IMG/VR virus record: IMGVR_UViG_3300025684_000037
Span: 1 to 34,303 of that record
Origin: a virus
Length of the DNA stretch: 34,303 nt
Direction: 5' to 3' (one strand)
Shown one piece after another: positions 7,828-16,108 of this stretch. The translations under genes were made by a program, and so were the position numbers. How positions within the stretch are numbered: position 1 is the first letter of the stretch; each line of letters starts with the position of its first letter. The notes under the pieces were generated by a model. The model was given only the letters and a program-made list of their open reading frames with translations, searched no databases and was not told the origin of the DNA.

Positions 7828-9558
7828 TTCTGAACCAAACGTTTCGGAGTATTCCCCATCACCCATAACTTGATCAATAACATTCTTCTTCTTTTGTAGA
7901 ATATTGTAAATTGTCATTTCTATTGTGTTTTCAAACACAGGGTAATAAACCAATACACTATTTTTTTGACCAAAACGGTATGCTCTGTCTTCGGCTTGTG
8001 AGTGGTCTGCGGGTACAAACGACAAATCATTCATAATGACAACATCAGCGGCAGTAAGTGTAATACCCACACCCGCCGCTTTAATGTTTCCAATGAAAAT
8101 CTTTACCTTAGGGTCATTCTGAAATCTATCAACCGCTTGTTGTCTACCATCCTTTGACATTCTACCATCAAGGACAACACATTTCTTTTTGTACTTCTCC
8201 CTTAACATGTCTAATGAAACTGTAAAATTAGTGAAAACAATCACTTTACGGTCCTGCTCCAATACATTATCAATTAACTCACAGGTATGTTCCACCTTAT
8301 CAATTGCAATTAACTGACGTAACCTCATTAAACGATTAAGGGTTACCGTTATACTCTCTTTTGTTTTTTGTTCCTCCGTAATCTTTAAAAACTCCGTTAA
8401 TTCGTCATCGTAGAATGAACTCTTCATCTCTAACCACACTGGTGAGATAATTTTTTCTGGTAAATCAAGAACGTCTGTCTTTAATCTTCGTAGAACCACC
8501 GCTTTCGTTTGGTCCCTAAGTTCATTTAGATTACTTGCACCACTTGTATTCCATATCTTTCTACCCCCTACCCTAAATTGATACCCTTTGCAGTATCTTA
8601 TTACGTACGTTTTCCAATTTATTGTTAAGGGTGATTTAACAATTTTAAGAAGATTATAGAAATTAATCGGTCTTGATGTCATTGGTGTTCCTGTAAGTAA
8701 CCAAACTTTAGGTATTTTAGTTAAAATATCGTTTAATAATTTAGTTCTTTGTGCTGTTGAGTTTGAAATGTAATGAGCCTCATCAACAATTGCCAAATCA
8801 AAACCTTCATTCACTATTGTTTGGTAACCCTCACTTTCTGCGTTATTTTCTGTAGTGTGGAAATTCTTTAAAATATCGTAATTTATAATATAGTACTTAT
8901 ACTGTGTTCCCCATTTTCTACCTTCAACAATTAAAACCTCTTCCTCAGAGTAAAATTCAATCTCTCTCTTCCAATTAATTTTTAAAGATGCGGGACAAAC
9001 AATTAGTATTTTTTTTACATCACTTTCCATTGAAGCAATGACGGTACTTGTTGTTTTACCAAGACCCATATCATCTGCCAAAATAAAATGACTATTCGCA
9101 AGTAGTTTTTCAATTGCAGTTTTTTGGTGTTCCATTGGTGGTCGGTGATCATATGGTGAATAATCAACTTCTCTATCCAATGTCTTTTCTTCCTGTATAA
9201 TGGCCGCCTTTGGTACCCACATAGATATGTGTGGTAAATCTACATTGATGTTACCCCATATATTAAATGCTTTATCACTCTCACATAAGAGTTTTTCCAC
9301 CCAAATGTGTCGTACTGGTTCAGGTAGTAATCTATCTTCCATTACTTTCTTCCCAAAGTGTTCAGAAATCTCAACATATTTGCGAGCAATTTTAGGTACT
9401 GTTTCCCAATATTTGAGTACGTAATCGGATTGTGGTCGAGTAAGTGTATGATTTTTACTTGTTTCAAACTTTCTCTTCCACGATAGTATTTGGTTATTGT
9501 AACCTGTGTATCCCGTCACAATTTCCCTCGCTTCTATTTCAGGTATCTGTCTTTCCAT
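7801..9558 (-). CDS. SNF2-family DNA-dependent ATPase/translocase
   Basis: The ATG at 9556-9558 (MERQIPEIEARE) is chosen, giving 585 aa; an upstream ATG at 9678 would run the gene through the divergent gp14-like gene and adds non-homologous-looking sequence. Helicase motifs are complete: I DDMGLGKTT (Lys168), II DEAH (259-262), III LLTGTP, IV VFTNFT, V GNIKAAGVGITLT and VI QAEDRAYRFGQ with the arginine finger. The RAYRFGQ ending and DMGLGKT are diagnostic of the SNF2 clade, closest in style to compact SMARCAL1/HARP-like annealing or fork-remodelling enzymes. In the phage it could do the job of T4 UvsW (branch migration, replication mode switch), but it is not a UvsW sequence. A weak early-like box TATATTTA lies at 9568-9575 on the minus strand. 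The gene sits between the neck genes, which suggests insertion into the structural cluster. Confidence 0.92.
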   Translation of the reverse strand: MERQIPEIEAREIVTGYTGYNNQILSWKRKFETSKNHTLTRPQSDYVLKYWETVPKIARKYVEISEHFGKKVMEDRLLPEPVRHIWVEKLLCESDKAFNIWGNINVDLPHISMWVPKAAIIQEEKTLDREVDYSPYDHRPPMEHQKTAIEKLLANSHFILADDMGLGKTTSTVIASMESDVKKILIVCPASLKINWKREIEFYSEEEVLIVEGRKWGTQYKYYIINYDILKNFHTTENNAESEGYQTIVNEGFDLAIVDEAHYISNSTAQRTKLLNDILTKIPKVWLLTGTPMTSRPINFYNLLKIVKSPLTINWKTYVIRYCKGYQFRVGGRKIWNTSGASNLNELRDQTKAVVLRRLKTDVLDLPEKIISPVWLEMKSSFYDDELTEFLKITEEQKTKESITVTLNRLMRLRQLIAIDKVEHTCELIDNVLEQDRKVIVFTNFTVSLDMLREKYKKKCVVLDGRMSKDGRQQAVDRFQNDPKVKIFIGNIKAAGVGITLTAADVVIMNDLSFVPADHSQAEDRAYRFGQKNSVLVYYPVFENTIEMTIYNILQKKKNVIDQVMGDGEYSETFGSELIKSIGKK

Positions 9559-9599
9559 ATAATATATTAAATATAACGAAATCAAATGACATTTTAAAC

Positions 9600-9606
9600 T
9601 ATTTAT
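9600..9606 (+). promoter_or_regulatory. Candidate late promoter box TATTTAT, 4 nt before ATG
   Basis: TATTTAT-GTGT-ATG places the box 4 nt before the ATG at 9611. An upstream in-frame ATG at 9605 overlaps the box itself, which argues for 9611 as the start. Confidence 0.5.
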
Positions 9607-9610
9607 GTGT

Positions 9611-10123
9611 ATGAGTAAAAAGGTTCCAATTACAAGACTGAGTAAATTCTTCTCAACTGAAGATTTTGACCTGAACATACAAATAGGTGAGGAATACCTT
9701 CATGGTGACCTCAATATGAAGTTAGTTCTCTATCGTGTTGATCATGATAGTACCGATACTGATGCTGTATATGCCGAAGTTGGTAAAGATCAAATAAAAT
9801 TTTACCCACCTGTGGAGTTTAATGCGTTAGTTAAAATAGAACAACCAAAGAACAGTACATATAAAACTGGTTTGGTTCGATACAATGAACCTGGTAATTT
9901 AACGTTATCGGTTTATTTAAAACATTTAAATGATTTAGGTATTGATTTAAAGTACGGTGATTTTATTGGTTATCCTGAAACAGAAGAAAAAGTAAGGTAT
10001 TATACGGTAAGTAACGATGGGAAGGTAACATCCGACAGTAAACATAATATGTTCGGTTTTAAACCATATTATAGAACCATAACATGTGTTCCGGCACAAG
10101 AAGTAGAATTTAGAGGAGTATAA
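9611..10123 (+). CDS. 14: Neck protein, T4 gp14-like
   Basis: The start at 9611 (MSKKVPITRLSKFF) is preferred over 9605 because the earlier ATG lies inside the candidate promoter box. The 170-aa product shares the layout of T4 gp14. An early segment resembles the gp14 region where a short helix leads to VxxYRV (here LHGDLNMKLVLYRVD). A later segment, KYGDFIGYPETEEKVRYYTV, is followed by MFGFKPYYRTITCVPAQEV, comparable to gp14 KEGDLIYFPMDNSLFEI...FYQLG and its following strands. T4 gp14 is longer (256 aa), so this would be a compact version. It forms part of the neck that closes the portal and receives the tail. The stop overlaps the ATG of the gp15-like gene by 1 nt, and an AGAGGAG sequence just before that ATG could serve as a ribosome binding site. 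Confidence 0.58.
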   Translation: MSKKVPITRLSKFFSTEDFDLNIQIGEEYLHGDLNMKLVLYRVDHDSTDTDAVYAEVGKDQIKFYPPVEFNALVKIEQPKNSTYKTGLVRYNEPGNLTLSVYLKHLNDLGIDLKYGDFIGYPETEEKVRYYTVSNDGKVTSDSKHNMFGFKPYYRTITCVPAQEVEFRGV

Positions 10124-11355
10124 TGGCAACCCCAAAAAAGAAAAACGACATTAGTATTTACCAAGGAAATGAATTGGTTGATAGAAGACAGGAACTTTTA
10201 GATAAGATAACCCAAGGGGATTCGTATTTGCCAGATTCTGTTTTACACGATGATTTAGATTTGGGTATGTTGGATTTTGTTAAGAATAATTTTAAAGTTG
10301 TTTCTGACGGTGATGAAATACCTATTATTCCAAAAATACTCACATTACAAAGATGGGGTGAATTCACAAATACGTGGGACATTTCGGATTTAGATGGTAA
10401 TATAAAAATACCATTTATTAGTGTAATAAGAAAACCCGATGTACAACCAGGTACTAACCCAAGTTTACAAAGAACAATACCCGATAGACAACAATTTCAT
10501 TACGCATCTGTACCAACATGGAATGGTACTCAGATGGGTGCTGACATATATAGAATACCACAACCCGTTGCGGTTGATATATCATATGAAGTAACAATAT
10601 TATGTACTCGTTTTAGAGATCTAAATAAATTTAATCAAATTGTTTTACAAAAGTTTTCTTCTCGACAATCATATACTACAGTTAAAGGACACTACGTTCC
10701 AATTGTATTAGACACTGTTGAAGACAACACACCTGTTGATATTGAATCACGTAGGTTTTATTTACAAAATTATAAATTCACATTACTCGGTTTCTTAATC
10801 GATGATGAAGAGTTTGAAATTAAACCCGCAGTTAGTCGACTTTTCCTTATGAATGAATTCATAAAATCAAATAACTACGAAAAGAAATTTATGACTAAAA
10901 ATATTGAGATCACGATCGCTAAGTTTACTGCGGACGGGACCAATACTGTGTTTAGTGTGGGTGAAACAATTGGTATTCTTTTTACTGTTGAGATTAACGG
11001 TATTGTTCAGACAAGAGATGATGATTTTTTCCACGTTGGATATACCTCAAAAATATCTTTTGCTTCTCCACCAGGTGAGGGGTCTACAATTACAATAAAA
11101 TATTATAAAGGTAAATCAAATGTTTTTATTGATAGTTCAGGTAACCCAAGACAAGTCTCTACGGAAGATTTTGAATATACGGGAGAGTCTTTGACGTTCA
11201 CAACAACAAATACGATTGATAGTGTGGTTAGTTTTGACCTAAATGGTTTGACACAATTAGAAGGTGAAGCATTTGAAATTTCAGGTAGAACTACTCTAAC
11301 CTTATTAGGTACACCACGTGTTGGTACTATTGTAGGTGTAACTTATCTCCACTAA
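10123..11355 (+). CDS. 15: Tail terminator / sheath stabilizer, T4 gp15-like
   Basis: The 410-aa product contains ISYEVTILCTRFRDLNKFNQ followed by about 50 residues ending in FYLQNYKFTLLGFLI. In T4 gp15 the corresponding segment is IYELSIFTRYEDDMFQIVEQ, again followed by strands of the terminator fold. N-terminal residues with PFISVIRKPD and RQQFHYASVP fit the same family. The C-terminal 140 residues (about 265-410) form an additional beta-rich region with two repeats of an FxxNGxxQ pattern (VEINGIVQTRDDDFF, FDLNGLTQLEGEAF), absent from T4 gp15 (272 aa). The protein would cap the tail tube and sheath and bind the neck. Translation is coupled to gp14 (ATGG overlapping its stop), behind AGAGGAG 4-10 nt upstream. 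Confidence 0.65.
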   Translation: MATPKKKNDISIYQGNELVDRRQELLDKITQGDSYLPDSVLHDDLDLGMLDFVKNNFKVVSDGDEIPIIPKILTLQRWGEFTNTWDISDLDGNIKIPFISVIRKPDVQPGTNPSLQRTIPDRQQFHYASVPTWNGTQMGADIYRIPQPVAVDISYEVTILCTRFRDLNKFNQIVLQKFSSRQSYTTVKGHYVPIVLDTVEDNTPVDIESRRFYLQNYKFTLLGFLIDDEEFEIKPAVSRLFLMNEFIKSNNYEKKFMTKNIEITIAKFTADGTNTVFSVGETIGILFTVEINGIVQTRDDDFFHVGYTSKISFASPPGEGSTITIKYYKGKSNVFIDSSGNPRQVSTEDFEYTGESLTFTTTNTIDSVVSFDLNGLTQLEGEAFEISGRTTLTLLGTPRVGTIVGVTYLH

Positions 11356-11514
11356 TTACTCCCCGTAAAGGTCGTCTTTTTTAACCTTACAATGTTGATC
11401 TATCCACTTTTCAACAACTCTGTACATTTTAAATCCGTTGACATCACAATATTTTTTTAACTTATTATGATGTTCTTCACCTATTTTAAGGTTTTTACTG
11501 TTTTTATTCCCCAT
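11356..11514 (-). CDS. Small ribbon-helix-helix-like protein
   Basis: The ATG at 11512-11514 gives a 52-aa product starting MGNKNSKNLKIGEEHHNKLK. An upstream ATG at 11556 adds a hydrophobic stretch unlike such proteins, and the 11514 start sits 4 nt after a TATTTAT box. The pattern (short basic N-terminus, strand LKIGEEHHNKLKKYCD, helix GFKMYRVVEKWIDQH) is that of compact CopG/Arc-type DNA-binding proteins common in T4-like phages. It may act as a transcription regulator. The gene abuts the stop of the gp15-like gene and diverges from the sheath gene. No partner or operator can be assigned. Confidence 0.6.
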   Translation of the reverse strand: MGNKNSKNLKIGEEHHNKLKKYCDVNGFKMYRVVEKWIDQHCKVKKDDLYGE

Positions 11515-11518
11515 AAAG

Positions 11519-11525
11519 ATAAATA
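11519..11525 (-). promoter_or_regulatory. Candidate late promoter box TATTTAT, 4 nt before ATG (minus strand)
   Basis: On the minus strand the reading is TATTTAT-CTTT-ATG, the same spacing as at 2478, 9600 and 16229. It supports the start at 11514. Confidence 0.45.
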
Positions 11526-11590
11526 TAGATAAAAAAGGATCCTTAAATATACCCAAATAGAAAACTGTCGGTCTCTTTACTAAAATTCAG

Positions 11591-11605
11591 GATATTTATA
11601 ATAAA
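11591..11605 (+). promoter_or_regulatory. 15-bp late promoter candidate before the sheath gene
   Basis: GATATTTATAATAAA, 28 nt before the sheath ATG. Identical copies lie at 14706-14720 and 28893-28907. Confidence 0.65.
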
Positions 11606-11633
11606 CAATAAAAATATTTAACTAAAGTAATCA

Positions 11634-14456
11634 ATGGCAAATTCAAACAGAGTATTCGTTTCTCCAGGTGTTTATACATCAGAGAAAGATTTAACGTTCG
11701 TAGCTCAAAGTGTGGGGGTAACTACATTGGGATTGGCGGGAGAGACTATACAAGGTCCAGCGTTCGAACCAATACTAATAAGAAATTTTGACGAATTCAA
11801 AACATATTTCGGACCAACTTCTCCGACTAAATATTCGGATGGAAATCCAAAATATGAGTTAGGGTATGTTGCGAAATCGTATTTACAAGAATCAAATCAA
11901 CTTTTCGTAACGAGAGTATTAGGATTAACAGGGTACAAACCAGGTCAATCTGTATCGATAAAAACATTAGGGGGTATAACAGTAGATACTGATGACTTAA
12001 CTAATAGTACATCTGAAACACTTACAGGAGCAACTAACATCATTCAAACATCTTCATTTATTTCAGATCTTACTGGTAAGACAGCAACTGACGGTTCAAC
12101 AGTACAGGCGTTTATTGAAAGTATTACGGTTTCTACTGGTTCCACTAAGTGGTTCACTATTGGACATGTTGAATCTTCGGACACTGCAGGATTATTAACT
12201 GCGGATCAAGTTACAGGTCCTATTGGAAGTAACTCAACCACTAATTGGTATAACGTATTCTTTAAAGAAAGTTTAGGTGTTATCGATGGTGTTTATGGAT
12301 ATCTTTTTGTCTATGACACAGTAAGTAATGGATGGAAAATTACACAGTATGAATATGCTGCAGTTGAAAACGAATATGGTGGTCAAGTAGTGGCATGTTT
12401 AAGATCAAGAGGTTCATATGCTGGACAGACACTTAATTTAGAAGTTACTGCATCTGCAAACATATTGGCGTCAGGTTCAGAAATTTCAAGTAACCCATTA
12501 GGTGAGTTCACGTTAGATGTGACAGGTTTAACGAGTGGTGTAAAAACATTTACATTGAGTTTAGATCAATCATCTAAGAAATATGTGACTAAAGTTTTAG
12601 GTACTACGGTATTTGGAAAAGATAAAAAAGACATTCCTGTTTATGTACATGAGGTTTATTCTAAAACATTAAAAACTCTAAATGAAAAAGGGTTAGTAAG
12701 AGGTTTAAAGATATCACAATTAACATACACAACAGAAGGTAATAGTTTTGTGGGTCAGTGGGAAACACCGGCATCACCAGTTGTTGTATCTGAAGTACGA
12801 GGTGGAACAGTTAATGATTTATTTAACTTCATTAGTATTTCTGATGGTAACGCGGCTAACACACAAGTTAAAATTACATTCCAAAACATTGACCTTGAAA
12901 CAGGGGACTTTGATATTGTAATTAGAGACTTCAACGATAAAGACGATAATTTAAATGTACTTGAGAAATTCACAAGATGTACTATGAATCCTGAATTACC
13001 AGGTTATGTAGCGAGAAAAATTGGAACTTCAGATGGTGAATATGAATTGAGGTCTAAATTCGTAATGTTAAACTTATCGGTAAACCCACCTGTAGATGCA
13101 GTACCAGCGGGATTTAAGGGATATACTTCTCATTCTCAAGGTAATACAATTCAAGGTAGTATACTTTATAAAACAGATTACAATGTAGCGGGTACCGTAA
13201 CAGGTTATACTGCTAACGGTGAGAGTAAAATCTCGAACGGAGATAAAATAAGAAAAGTTTCTCTTGGTATATCGTCACAGATTGGTTTCGATAGTGATAT
13301 CTTAGAATATAAAGGTAACACAACCTCTAATGTAACTTACGGTTTTCACTTATCAACAAATGCATCGACCATTACGGGAGATACTACGTACAAAACTACA
13401 TCATATGATTTAGAAGGTACTAATAAAGGTTTATTGGAAACTAAACAATATAGAAAATTCACATTAGCAATGGGTGGTGGATTTGATGGTTGGGATATCT
13501 ACAGAGGTACGAGAACTAATAGTGATGGTTACATCTACGGTAAAAATACATATGTAAGTGGTGACACGAACAATAGTGGTGTATTTAGTACTGATATTGG
13601 AAATTCTGATTACTACGCTTACTTACAAGCAATTGAAACATTCTCTAATCCTGAGTCGGTTGATATTAACATATTTGCAACACCAGGTATTGACTTTTTG
13701 AACCACAGTTCATTGGTTAACAACACAATAGAGATGATTGAAGGTGATAGAGCAGATTCACTTTATATTATGAACCCACCTAACACAGATACGGTTGATG
13801 AAATTATTGATCAATTGGACACTGTAGAAATGGACACTAACTATTCAGCCACTTACTGGCCTTGGATTCAAGTACGTGACACTGATAATGCAACACAGAT
13901 ATACTTACCACCAACAGGTGAGGTTCTAAAGAATATTGCACTAACAGATAATGTATCTTACCCATGGTTCGCAGTAGCGGGTTACTCAAGAGGTTTAGTA
14001 AACGCGATTAAAGCGAAGAAAAAACTTACTTTAGAGAATAGAGATGACTTATATAAAGCAAGAATTAATCCAATTGCAACATTCTCAGACACAGGTACTA
14101 TTATTTGGGGTAACAAAACTCTACAGGTTAGAGAATCCGCACTTGATAGAATCAACGTAAGAAGATTATTGTTAAGAGCAAGAAAATTAATTTCAGCAGT
14201 TGCGGTTAGATTGTTATTTGAACAAAATGACGAACAAGTAAGAAATGAGTTCTTAAGATTGGTTAATCCTATTTTGGAGTCGATTAAAAAAGAAAGAGGA
14301 CTTTATGAATTCCGTGTGGTTGTATCAAATGATCCAGAAGATATTGATGCTAACACACTTAGAGGTAAGATTTATATCAAACCAACAAGAGCACTTGAAT
14401 TTATAGATGTTGAATTCTTAATAACTCCAACAGGAGCATCATTTGAGAATATATAA
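11634..14456 (+). CDS. 18: Contractile tail sheath protein (gp18-like), enlarged
   Basis: The 940-aa product begins with the sheath hallmark VFVSPGVYTSEKDLTFV, followed by GLAGETIQGPAFEPILI and NFDEFKTYFGP. The conserved C-terminal region (about residues 660-940) contains VDINIFATPGID, YWPWIQVRD, IYLPPTGEVLKNIALTDN, PWFAVAGYSRG, a WGNKTLQ segment and the final GKIYIKPTRALEFIDVEF strand. These parts form the core that interlocks subunits and contracts. The middle (about residues 110-640) is much longer than in T4 gp18 (659 aa in total) and forms surface domains on the tail exterior. A 15-bp late promoter motif lies 28 nt upstream. The following 294-nt gap separates it from the tube gene, which has its own copy of the motif. 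Confidence 0.96.
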   Translation: MANSNRVFVSPGVYTSEKDLTFVAQSVGVTTLGLAGETIQGPAFEPILIRNFDEFKTYFGPTSPTKYSDGNPKYELGYVAKSYLQESNQLFVTRVLGLTGYKPGQSVSIKTLGGITVDTDDLTNSTSETLTGATNIIQTSSFISDLTGKTATDGSTVQAFIESITVSTGSTKWFTIGHVESSDTAGLLTADQVTGPIGSNSTTNWYNVFFKESLGVIDGVYGYLFVYDTVSNGWKITQYEYAAVENEYGGQVVACLRSRGSYAGQTLNLEVTASANILASGSEISSNPLGEFTLDVTGLTSGVKTFTLSLDQSSKKYVTKVLGTTVFGKDKKDIPVYVHEVYSKTLKTLNEKGLVRGLKISQLTYTTEGNSFVGQWETPASPVVVSEVRGGTVNDLFNFISISDGNAANTQVKITFQNIDLETGDFDIVIRDFNDKDDNLNVLEKFTRCTMNPELPGYVARKIGTSDGEYELRSKFVMLNLSVNPPVDAVPAGFKGYTSHSQGNTIQGSILYKTDYNVAGTVTGYTANGESKISNGDKIRKVSLGISSQIGFDSDILEYKGNTTSNVTYGFHLSTNASTITGDTTYKTTSYDLEGTNKGLLETKQYRKFTLAMGGGFDGWDIYRGTRTNSDGYIYGKNTYVSGDTNNSGVFSTDIGNSDYYAYLQAIETFSNPESVDINIFATPGIDFLNHSSLVNNTIEMIEGDRADSLYIMNPPNTDTVDEIIDQLDTVEMDTNYSATYWPWIQVRDTDNATQIYLPPTGEVLKNIALTDNVSYPWFAVAGYSRGLVNAIKAKKKLTLENRDDLYKARINPIATFSDTGTIIWGNKTLQVRESALDRINVRRLLLRARKLISAVAVRLLFEQNDEQVRNEFLRLVNPILESIKKERGLYEFRVVVSNDPEDIDANTLRGKIYIKPTRALEFIDVEFLITPTGASFENI

Positions 14457-14469
14457 TAAAAAAAAAGAA

Positions 14470-14495
14470 GGGGAGATACATTGTAGTATTTCCCC
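14470..14495. other. 10-bp hairpin after the sheath gene
   Basis: Positions 14470-14479 pair with 14486-14495 (one G-T pair) around a 6-nt loop. There is no T tract on the plus side; a run of A precedes it, which would be a T tract on the minus strand. On the plus-strand RNA it may protect the 3' end of sheath mRNA rather than terminate transcription. Confidence 0.5.
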
Positions 14496-14705
14496 CTCTA
14501 AGTAAAAATTGAGATGACACCCAGTATAATGCCAGTGTAATGCAAGTAATAATTGATATTTAAATAATAATTATATATATTATATAATTAACTTATAAAT
14601 CTTTTAAAGTTTGCTACCAGTATTACTGGGTAAATAAAAAATACGTAATAAAATTGACAAAGTCAACTTAATTGATAATAAATTTTAAAATATTTCACTA
14701 ACAGA

Positions 14706-14720
14706 GATATTTATAATAAA
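14706..14720 (+). promoter_or_regulatory. 15-bp late promoter candidate before the tube gene
   Basis: Second identical copy of GATATTTATAATAAA, 30 nt before the tail tube ATG. Confidence 0.65.
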
Positions 14721-14750
14721 GAATAACTAAAAGAAAACAAATATAAAGAC

Positions 14751-15239
14751 ATGGCAGATTTATTAATGAAAATGCCGGTTCCCTACGAACCGAAAAGAGT
14801 TAACCGATTTATCGTTAGATTTCCATCATCATTGGGAATCAATGAATGGTATGTAACGTCGGCGGCAAGACCGAGTGCTAAAATAAACTCGGTGGAAATA
14901 CCATTTTTAAATACCTCAACTTATGTTGCTGGTAGATTTACGTGGGATACCCTAAGAGTTAAATTTAAAGATCCAATCGGACCATCAGCGTCACAAGCGT
15001 TAATGGAATGGTTTAGATTACACGCAGAATCTGTAACAGGTAGAATGGGTTACGCTGCAGGGTATAAAAAAGATATTGAATTAGAAATGTTAGACCCAAC
15101 TGGTGTTGTGGTTGAGAAATGGATTCTTCAAGGTACGTTCATGCAAGATTTGAACTTTGGTGAATTAGATTACAACAATGATGCACTTGCAACAATTGAT
15201 TGTACATTGAGAATGGATAGATGTATCCAAGTTTACTAA
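14751..15239 (+). CDS. 19: Tail tube protein (gp19-like)
   Basis: The product has 162 aa; T4 gp19 has 163. The sequence matches the family throughout. It begins with a short start, then KRVNRFIVRFPSSLGI, WYVTSAARPSAKINSVEIPF, FTWDTLRVKFKDPIGPSAS, a WFRLHAESVTGRMGYAAGYK segment, MLDPTGVVVEKWILQGTF, and a C-terminal strand set ending LRMDRCIQVY. Subunits stack as hexameric rings to form the inner tube through which DNA passes, inside the sheath encoded immediately upstream. It is transcribed alone or nearly so, with its own late motif 30 nt upstream and a strong terminator 24 nt after the stop. That fits the high expression needed for a tube protein. Confidence 0.96.
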   Translation: MADLLMKMPVPYEPKRVNRFIVRFPSSLGINEWYVTSAARPSAKINSVEIPFLNTSTYVAGRFTWDTLRVKFKDPIGPSASQALMEWFRLHAESVTGRMGYAAGYKKDIELEMLDPTGVVVEKWILQGTFMQDLNFGELDYNNDALATIDCTLRMDRCIQVY

Positions 15240-15262
15240 TAAAATAATCTGTCAAATATATT

Positions 15263-15291
15263 AAGGGGACCACTATGGTCCCTTTTTTTTT
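15263..15291 (+). terminator. Rho-independent terminator after the tube gene
   Basis: The stem GGGACCA (15266-15272) / TGGTCCC (15276-15282) has a 3-nt loop, is extendable by three more pairs including one G-T, and is followed by nine T. Confidence 0.92.
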
Positions 15292-15311
15292 GTTTAAACT
15301 TTACTTTAGTG

Positions 15312-15318
15312 TATTTAT
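15312..15318 (+). promoter_or_regulatory. Candidate late promoter box TATTTAT
   Basis: TATTTAT lies just after the tube terminator and 18 nt before the ATG of the gp26-like gene, where a new promoter is needed for the downstream tail genes. Confidence 0.4.
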
Positions 15319-15336
15319 TCGTTACTATTAAATAAT

Positions 15337-16095
15337 ATGGAAGATAAACGTGAATATGTCATAGACCCAAACATCAGTTATGATGTTGTTGAGTTGCCGA
15401 GTCGAGGTATTATGTACCCTAATCGAACAAAATCCGTCAAAGTTGCTTATTTAACTGCGGCAGATGAAAATATCCTGTCTTCACCAAATTTAATTCAAAG
15501 TGGGGAAGTGATTAATGAGTTACTTAAAAGAAAAGTTCTTACTAAAGAAGTTGCAATTGGAGATATGGTTGAAGAAGATAGACAAGCAATTCTTATCTTT
15601 CTACGTAATACCGCATTCGGACCTGAGATTGGAATGAGATTAATCGATCCAAAAACAGAAGAAGAATTTGAAACGGTAATTGATTTATCAGAACTAACAT
15701 ACAAAGAATTCAACTTAGTTGAAGATGAGAACGGACAATACCCATATTTCTTAGAAAAAAGTAAGGTTGATGTTACATTTAATTTCTTAACACCTAATGA
15801 TGAGAAAGAATTAAATGAAATCACCAATAGTTGGAATGGTCTTGGTACCGCACCAATCGTCACAAAGAGATTAGAGAAGATGATTAAATCGGTAAAAGGA
15901 AATAAAGACCCTATGAATATTAGGAATTTTATTGAAACAATGCCAATTGCAGATTCACAACAATTTAGACGATACGTAAGAGATAATAAACCTGGGGTGG
16001 ATTTGTCCCGAACAATTTACGCCCCATCAGGAGAAGAAGTTACGTTCAACGTAAACTTCGGGGTGGAGTTTTTTCGTCCTTTCTACGGATTATAG
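15337..16095 (+). CDS. 26: Baseplate hub protein, T4 gp26-like (T4_baseplate family)
   Basis: The 252-aa product carries the family start VVELPSRGIMYPNRTKSVKV. It continues with LTAADENILSSPNLIQSGEV, a helix set ending in GDMVEEDRQAILIFLRNTAFG, and a mid-domain EEEFETVIDLSELTYKEF. That is the conserved order of the T4 baseplate hub family (LPSRGxxY, E-x-L-x(4)-L, D-R-x-x-I/L-L-x-x-R-x-x-x-x-G). The zinc-type cysteines seen in some relatives are absent. The C-terminus is GVEFFRPFYGL. It is followed by an open +1 frame of conserved look (see the next feature), and the tape-measure candidate starts 144 nt later. A role in hub or tail-tube assembly is expected. Confidence 0.7.
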   Translation: MEDKREYVIDPNISYDVVELPSRGIMYPNRTKSVKVAYLTAADENILSSPNLIQSGEVINELLKRKVLTKEVAIGDMVEEDRQAILIFLRNTAFGPEIGMRLIDPKTEEEFETVIDLSELTYKEFNLVEDENGQYPYFLEKSKVDVTFNFLTPNDEKELNEITNSWNGLGTAPIVTKRLEKMIKSVKGNKDPMNIRNFIETMPIADSQQFRRYVRDNKPGVDLSRTIYAPSGEEVTFNVNFGVEFFRPFYGL

Positions 16096-16108
16096 GAGTA
16101 ATAGGCTT

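Larger units (their letters stand above)
14457..14750. other. 294-nt non-coding region between sheath and tube genes
   Basis: No coding ORF is visible; the longest ATG frame checked is 8 codons. The region holds a 10-bp hairpin (14470-14495) and a tandem 11-bp repeat CCAGTATAATG/CCAGTGTAATG (14521-14542). A very AT-rich stretch around 14556-14600 includes near-palindromic ATTATATA/TATATAAT runs. Then come CCAGTATTACTGG (14617-14629), whose half matches the tandem repeats, a small TTGAC-AAA-GTCAA hairpin (14654-14666), and the late promoter motif at 14706-14720. The purpose of the middle part is unknown; regulatory binding sites or an origin are possible. Confidence 0.6.

Noticed and set aside
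9559-9678. Longer N-terminus for the SNF2 gene (ATG at 9678)
   Set aside because: It would overlap the divergent gp14-like gene, and the 40 extra residues do not resemble the family; the ATG at 9558 starts the recognisable protein.
14457-14750. tRNA or CRISPR array in the spacer
   Set aside because: No cloverleaf, T-loop or anticodon arm, and the repeats are too short and too few for CRISPR.
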